In this document: in pieces, positions 55,462 to 58,000 of the stretch
Numbering within the stretch: position 1 is the first letter of the stretch
Layout: each line of letters starts with the position of its first letter
From: Cryptomeria japonica
Lineage: Eukaryota > Streptophyta > Pinopsida > Cupressales > Cupressaceae
Assembly: GCF_030272615.1 (NCBI RefSeq)
Contig: NC_081411.1
Span: 830,946,160-831,004,159, forward strand
Direction: 5' to 3'
DNA length: 58,000 nucleotides
The notes under the pieces: model-generated
The model's database searches: none
What the model was told of the DNA's origin: nothing
The model's input: the letters and a program-made list of their open reading frames with translations, nothing else
Made by a program: the position numbers and the translations under genes

Positions 55462-56131
55462 AGTATTGGACGTGGTGGAGCAGCTAAAGAAAGCCTCGGC
55501 TAACGTCTCCTTATGGGATCTCCTTAGAATCCCAGAGCAGAAGAATCGATTAAAAGAAGCTCTGGTAGAGGTGGAGAGACCTACTGATAGGAATGTTGTC
55601 AGTTCTTCGTAGGCTAATGAGGAAAGATTTGCGACCCCCGCACCACAATCACGCTCACCGACAGTGTTGACAAACAAGGCCGCACCACCTAGATCCCAAG
55701 TGGAAGGTAAGCCTAAACCCAACCCTTTATATTTGACCCTCATATTAGGAGATAAACTATTACATAATTCTATGATAGATTCTGGTGCTAGCACTATCAT
55801 CATGCCTAAGCAAATTGTTGAGGTTTTGAACATCAAATATGAGCCTCTAAGTAGGGGTGTTATGCAACTAGATGGAAATAAATTCCAAACTATGGGTCTT
55901 AATAAAAGTCTTTCACTGACATTGTTCGCATATCCTAGTGTCAGTGTGTCGAAAGAAGTAGTAGTTATTAACATCCCACCTATTTTTTACCTCTGCCTCT
56001 CTCGAGACTTTACTACCAAGATAGGAGGTTACTTATCTTTAGATTGGTCCCACCTCATCCTCTGGGCCCAACATGGTCCTAAGCTCAAAATTCTTTCAGA
56101 ACACCTACACACCAAGCATGTAGCTAATTAG
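55462..56131 (+). pseudogene. Element C: linker and retropepsin protease
   Basis: The linker VVEQLKKASANVSLWDLL (about 55470-55525) is the conserved Tat segment before the protease. A TAG at 55610-55612 breaks the frame, then it is open to 56131. The protease has MIDSGAS (GAT TCT GGT at 55778-55786), the intact active-site motif, then MPKQIVEVL and a SLSLTLFAYP strand. The distal G-R-x-W block reads LSRDFTTKIGGYLS with only weak similarity. Its role would be to cut the polyprotein. Confidence 0.8.
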
Positions 56132-56680
56132 GCTAAACTCAACTTTGAGCCTACTCATACCTCCATCTCTAATGAGGAGAGAAGACTGGTAGAACTTCTA
56201 GAGGATGAAGAGGTGACCGGGGATATTACACCAGAGCAAGAATTTTTCCTCAATGAATTCATAAATTTTGATCCATATTCCAATTACCATGCCACGAGTC
56301 TTGGTACCTACTGCATTTTTTATGAGGATCATATTATCCCAAAATTAACCAAGGGACCACTAACCAAGGAGGAGTTGCCTTCTGCGCTCTGGACCTTGCA
56401 CTTTGATGGTGCAAGATGCAAGGTAGGTTCAAGCACTAAAATTTGCCTTACTTCACCTTCCGTCGAACAAATCCTGAGATCTTTTCACTTGCAGTTTGCT
56501 TGCTCCAACAACGAAGCGGAATATGAAGGGCTAATTCAAGGCCTAAGTTTAGTAGAAAGGATGGGAATAAAACAACTGAAATTTTTGGGTGATTCTGAGT
56601 TGATAGTGCACCAGGTCCGAGGAATCTAAAGTGCCAAGCACGTCAGCATGAGTTCCTACCGCCATAGGACATGGGATTTG
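56132..56680 (+). pseudogene. Element C: archaeal-type RNase H placed between protease and reverse transcriptase
   Basis: Same frame as the protease, past a TAG at 56129-56131. After an acidic linker the domain starts near 56390: WTLHFDGA (first Asp), CSNNEAEYEGLIQGLSL (Glu), LKFLGDSELIVHQV (Asp). The GAGxx turn after the first Asp reads GSSTKI, so it is degenerate. A TAA at 56627-56629 cuts the frame, and the last block (normally N-x-x-A-D-A-L-A) reads NTFVDRMD near 56730-56755. It would degrade RNA in RNA-DNA hybrids. Confidence 0.83.
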
Positions 56681-57169
56681 ATCGAAATCTTTGATGCTCT
56701 CAACATCCAGAGGATTCCTCGAAAGACAAATACATTTGTTGATCGGATGGACACTATTGAATCGCAATTCAACCTTGTTGTGGATTTTCTCGCCAACCCT
56801 CAAGCAGTCTGTGTGGTCGTTTGACTAGCTATTCCAAACAATGACACCCACTGGCAAGTTTTTAAGAGTGATGAGAAAATTGCTCTGTTCATTCAAAACT
56901 CCGAAGAGTTTGCTGATCAAATGCAGTCTAAAGTAAAGGAGGCTTACGGGGATCAAATCATTCAATTGAAATCCAATAAGCTCCCAGATGGATTGATCAC
57001 CCTGGAGAATTTATTTGACCATGATGATGCTAAAAATGACAAGCGAAAATTCACGGTCGATAAAGGTGACTACACCAAAATGTTAGTAGGGAATGGGAGA
57101 ACACTTAATGTCGGAAAGGGAGTTCCCCTAGAAGATCAAGAAAGTTTGGCTTGATATTGTGATGAATAC
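56681..57169 (+). pseudogene. Element C: tether between RNase H and reverse transcriptase
   Basis: The same frame gives DLIEIFDALNIQRIPRKTN, HWQVFKSDEKIALFIQN and GLITLENLFDHDDA. I remember these words from plant Tat polyproteins that have this domain order. TGA codons near 56821 and 57152 break it. Confidence 0.65.
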
Positions 57170-58000
57170 ATGTGTGTGATAGCATTGTCGTATGAGGATT
57201 TGAAAGGTTGCAATTCTAGCATCATTCAGCACACCATTGAGCTTGTCGATGGGGCCAAGTCGGTTCAACAGAAGAAGAGACCTGTCAATCCGAAGATTGA
57301 GGTTCTCATGGCACAAGAGTGGAAGAAATTAATAGAGTCCAAGATTATCTACCCCATCAAGCATAGTACATGGGTATCAAATTTGGTACCAGTCACAAAT
57401 AAGAGTGGGGATATCTGGCTCTGTGTGGACTTTCATGACTTGAACCAAGCTTCTCTAAAAGACCATTACCCTTTGCCACCAATGGAACACTTGTTAAGCA
57501 TTGTGGCGGGGTCAGAGATGTTTTTGATCCTGGATGGATTCTAGGGTTATAACCAAGTGTTGGTAAAGCCAGAAGACCAACATAATTAGACCACCTTCAC
57601 AACCAAATGGGGAACATTTGCTTACCAAAAAATGTCGTTCGGATTGTCAAACGCAAGTGCCACTTTTCAGACGGCTATGGATCTAACTTTTAAGGAGCTG
57701 ATTAATAAAATCATCCTCATCTACTTGGATGACTTGATGGTGTTTTCAAATCATAAAGAAGATCATTTTGATCATCTCGAGCTAGTTTTCCAGAAGTGTT
57801 TGGAATTCGACATTTCATTGAACCCAAAGAAATGCATCTTTGGGGTCCCGCAAGGGAAATTATTGGGACATGTACTGTCAAAAGAAGGAGTCTCCATCGA
57901 TCCAGATCGAGTGAAGGCAATAAAAGAGCTTCCTCTTCCCGTCAACAAGAAGGGCGTTCAGTCTTTCCTATGCAAGGTCAATTTTGTTAGTCGTTTCATC
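57170..58000 (+). pseudogene. Element C: reverse transcriptase (continues past the window)
   Basis: The same frame throughout. 57170-57541 has YEDLKG, the Q-H-x-I-x-L strand, KLIESKIIYPIKHSTWVSN, LVPVTNKSGDIWLCVDFHDL and YPLPPMEHLL. Beyond stops at 57542-57544 and 57587-57589 come GTFAYQKMSFGLSNASATFQ, the catalytic LIYLDDLMVFS (YLDD at 57722-57733, both Asp kept), LNPKKCIFGVPQGKLLGHV and SIDPDRVKAI. This is a complete gypsy-type palm and start of the connection. Integrase must be outside. Confidence 0.92.

Larger units (their letters stand above)
51238..58000 (+). mobile_element. Element C: Tat-type gypsy retrotransposon (right end outside window)
   Basis: LTR, primer site, gag, protease, RNase H and reverse transcriptase in order on the + strand. 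From 53780 to the window end the coding sequence stays in a single frame once the solo LTR is removed; only stop codons break it. Integrase and the second RNase H would lie beyond 58000. Confidence 0.87.

Overview
The window is nuclear DNA of a large-genome land plant, and the family mix fits a gymnosperm, though this is inferred from the repeats alone. I found no convincing host gene, no tRNA or rRNA gene and no CRISPR array. Almost everything that can be named is a retrotransposon: plant L1-type LINEs with an archaeal-type RNase H, Ty3/gypsy elements of the Tat kind, and a chromodomain-bearing gypsy element. All of them are broken. The density of nested insertions, the AT-rich decay and the absence of genes over 58 kb are typical of intergenic plant heterochromatin.

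Layout, left part. Positions 1-1995 hold a decayed gag-like reading frame of unknown family, followed by a dispersed repeat (R1, 1925-2640; second copy 35483-36176). A 5'-truncated LINE (LINE-A, + strand) starts at 2641 and has been split three ways. LINE-B, a short 5'-truncated LINE with a poly-A end, sits at 5028-6831 between 13-bp target duplications. A Tat-like LTR element (element B, 7225-26167) sits between the LINE-A zinc-finger part (6845-7224) and its RNase H part (26168-26702). Element B in turn holds a 4.2-kb TG...CA insertion (element E, 9943-14138) in its protease and a complete 7.8-kb LTR element on the - strand (element A, 17767-25575) in its 3' LTR. Each insertion has a recognisable target duplication, and in three cases the interrupted reading frame or LTR continues exactly across it, so the order of events can be read: LINE-A first, then element B, then A and E inside B.

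Middle part. A truncated relative of the element A LTR (26703-27790) abuts a - strand chromovirus (element F, 27791-35482). Element F has a 1.6-kb 5' LTR at 33880-35482, gag with a zinc knuckle, and a protease-integrase-chromodomain polyprotein whose reverse transcriptase core and RNase H are removed by an in-frame deletion. Its left LTR is a head-to-tail array of three copies of one half of the LTR. R1 and another decayed frame with a 27-bp repeat follow (36177-37780), then AT-rich sequence I cannot name (to 41164).

Right part. A nearly full-length L1 LINE (LINE-C, 41165-47593) carries ORF1 with a DUF4283-like domain and an AT-hook, and ORF2 with endonuclease and reverse transcriptase; its catalytic FADD box reads FADE. 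AT-rich DNA with dinucleotide runs leads to the 3' LTR and 3' internal end of a diverged element A relative (element D, 48806 to about 51237). From about 51238 to the window end lies a Tat element (element C, + strand) with primer site, gag, protease, RNase H and reverse transcriptase in that order, interrupted by a 1441-bp solo LTR (54016-55456) with a perfect 5-bp target duplication.

Elements A, B and D share primer-site, polypurine and LTR-terminus signatures. A and B carry Gag/protease-like pieces but no visible reverse transcriptase or integrase, so they look like a non-autonomous lineage that would need enzymes from a Tat-type partner. That is the most interesting biological theme here.
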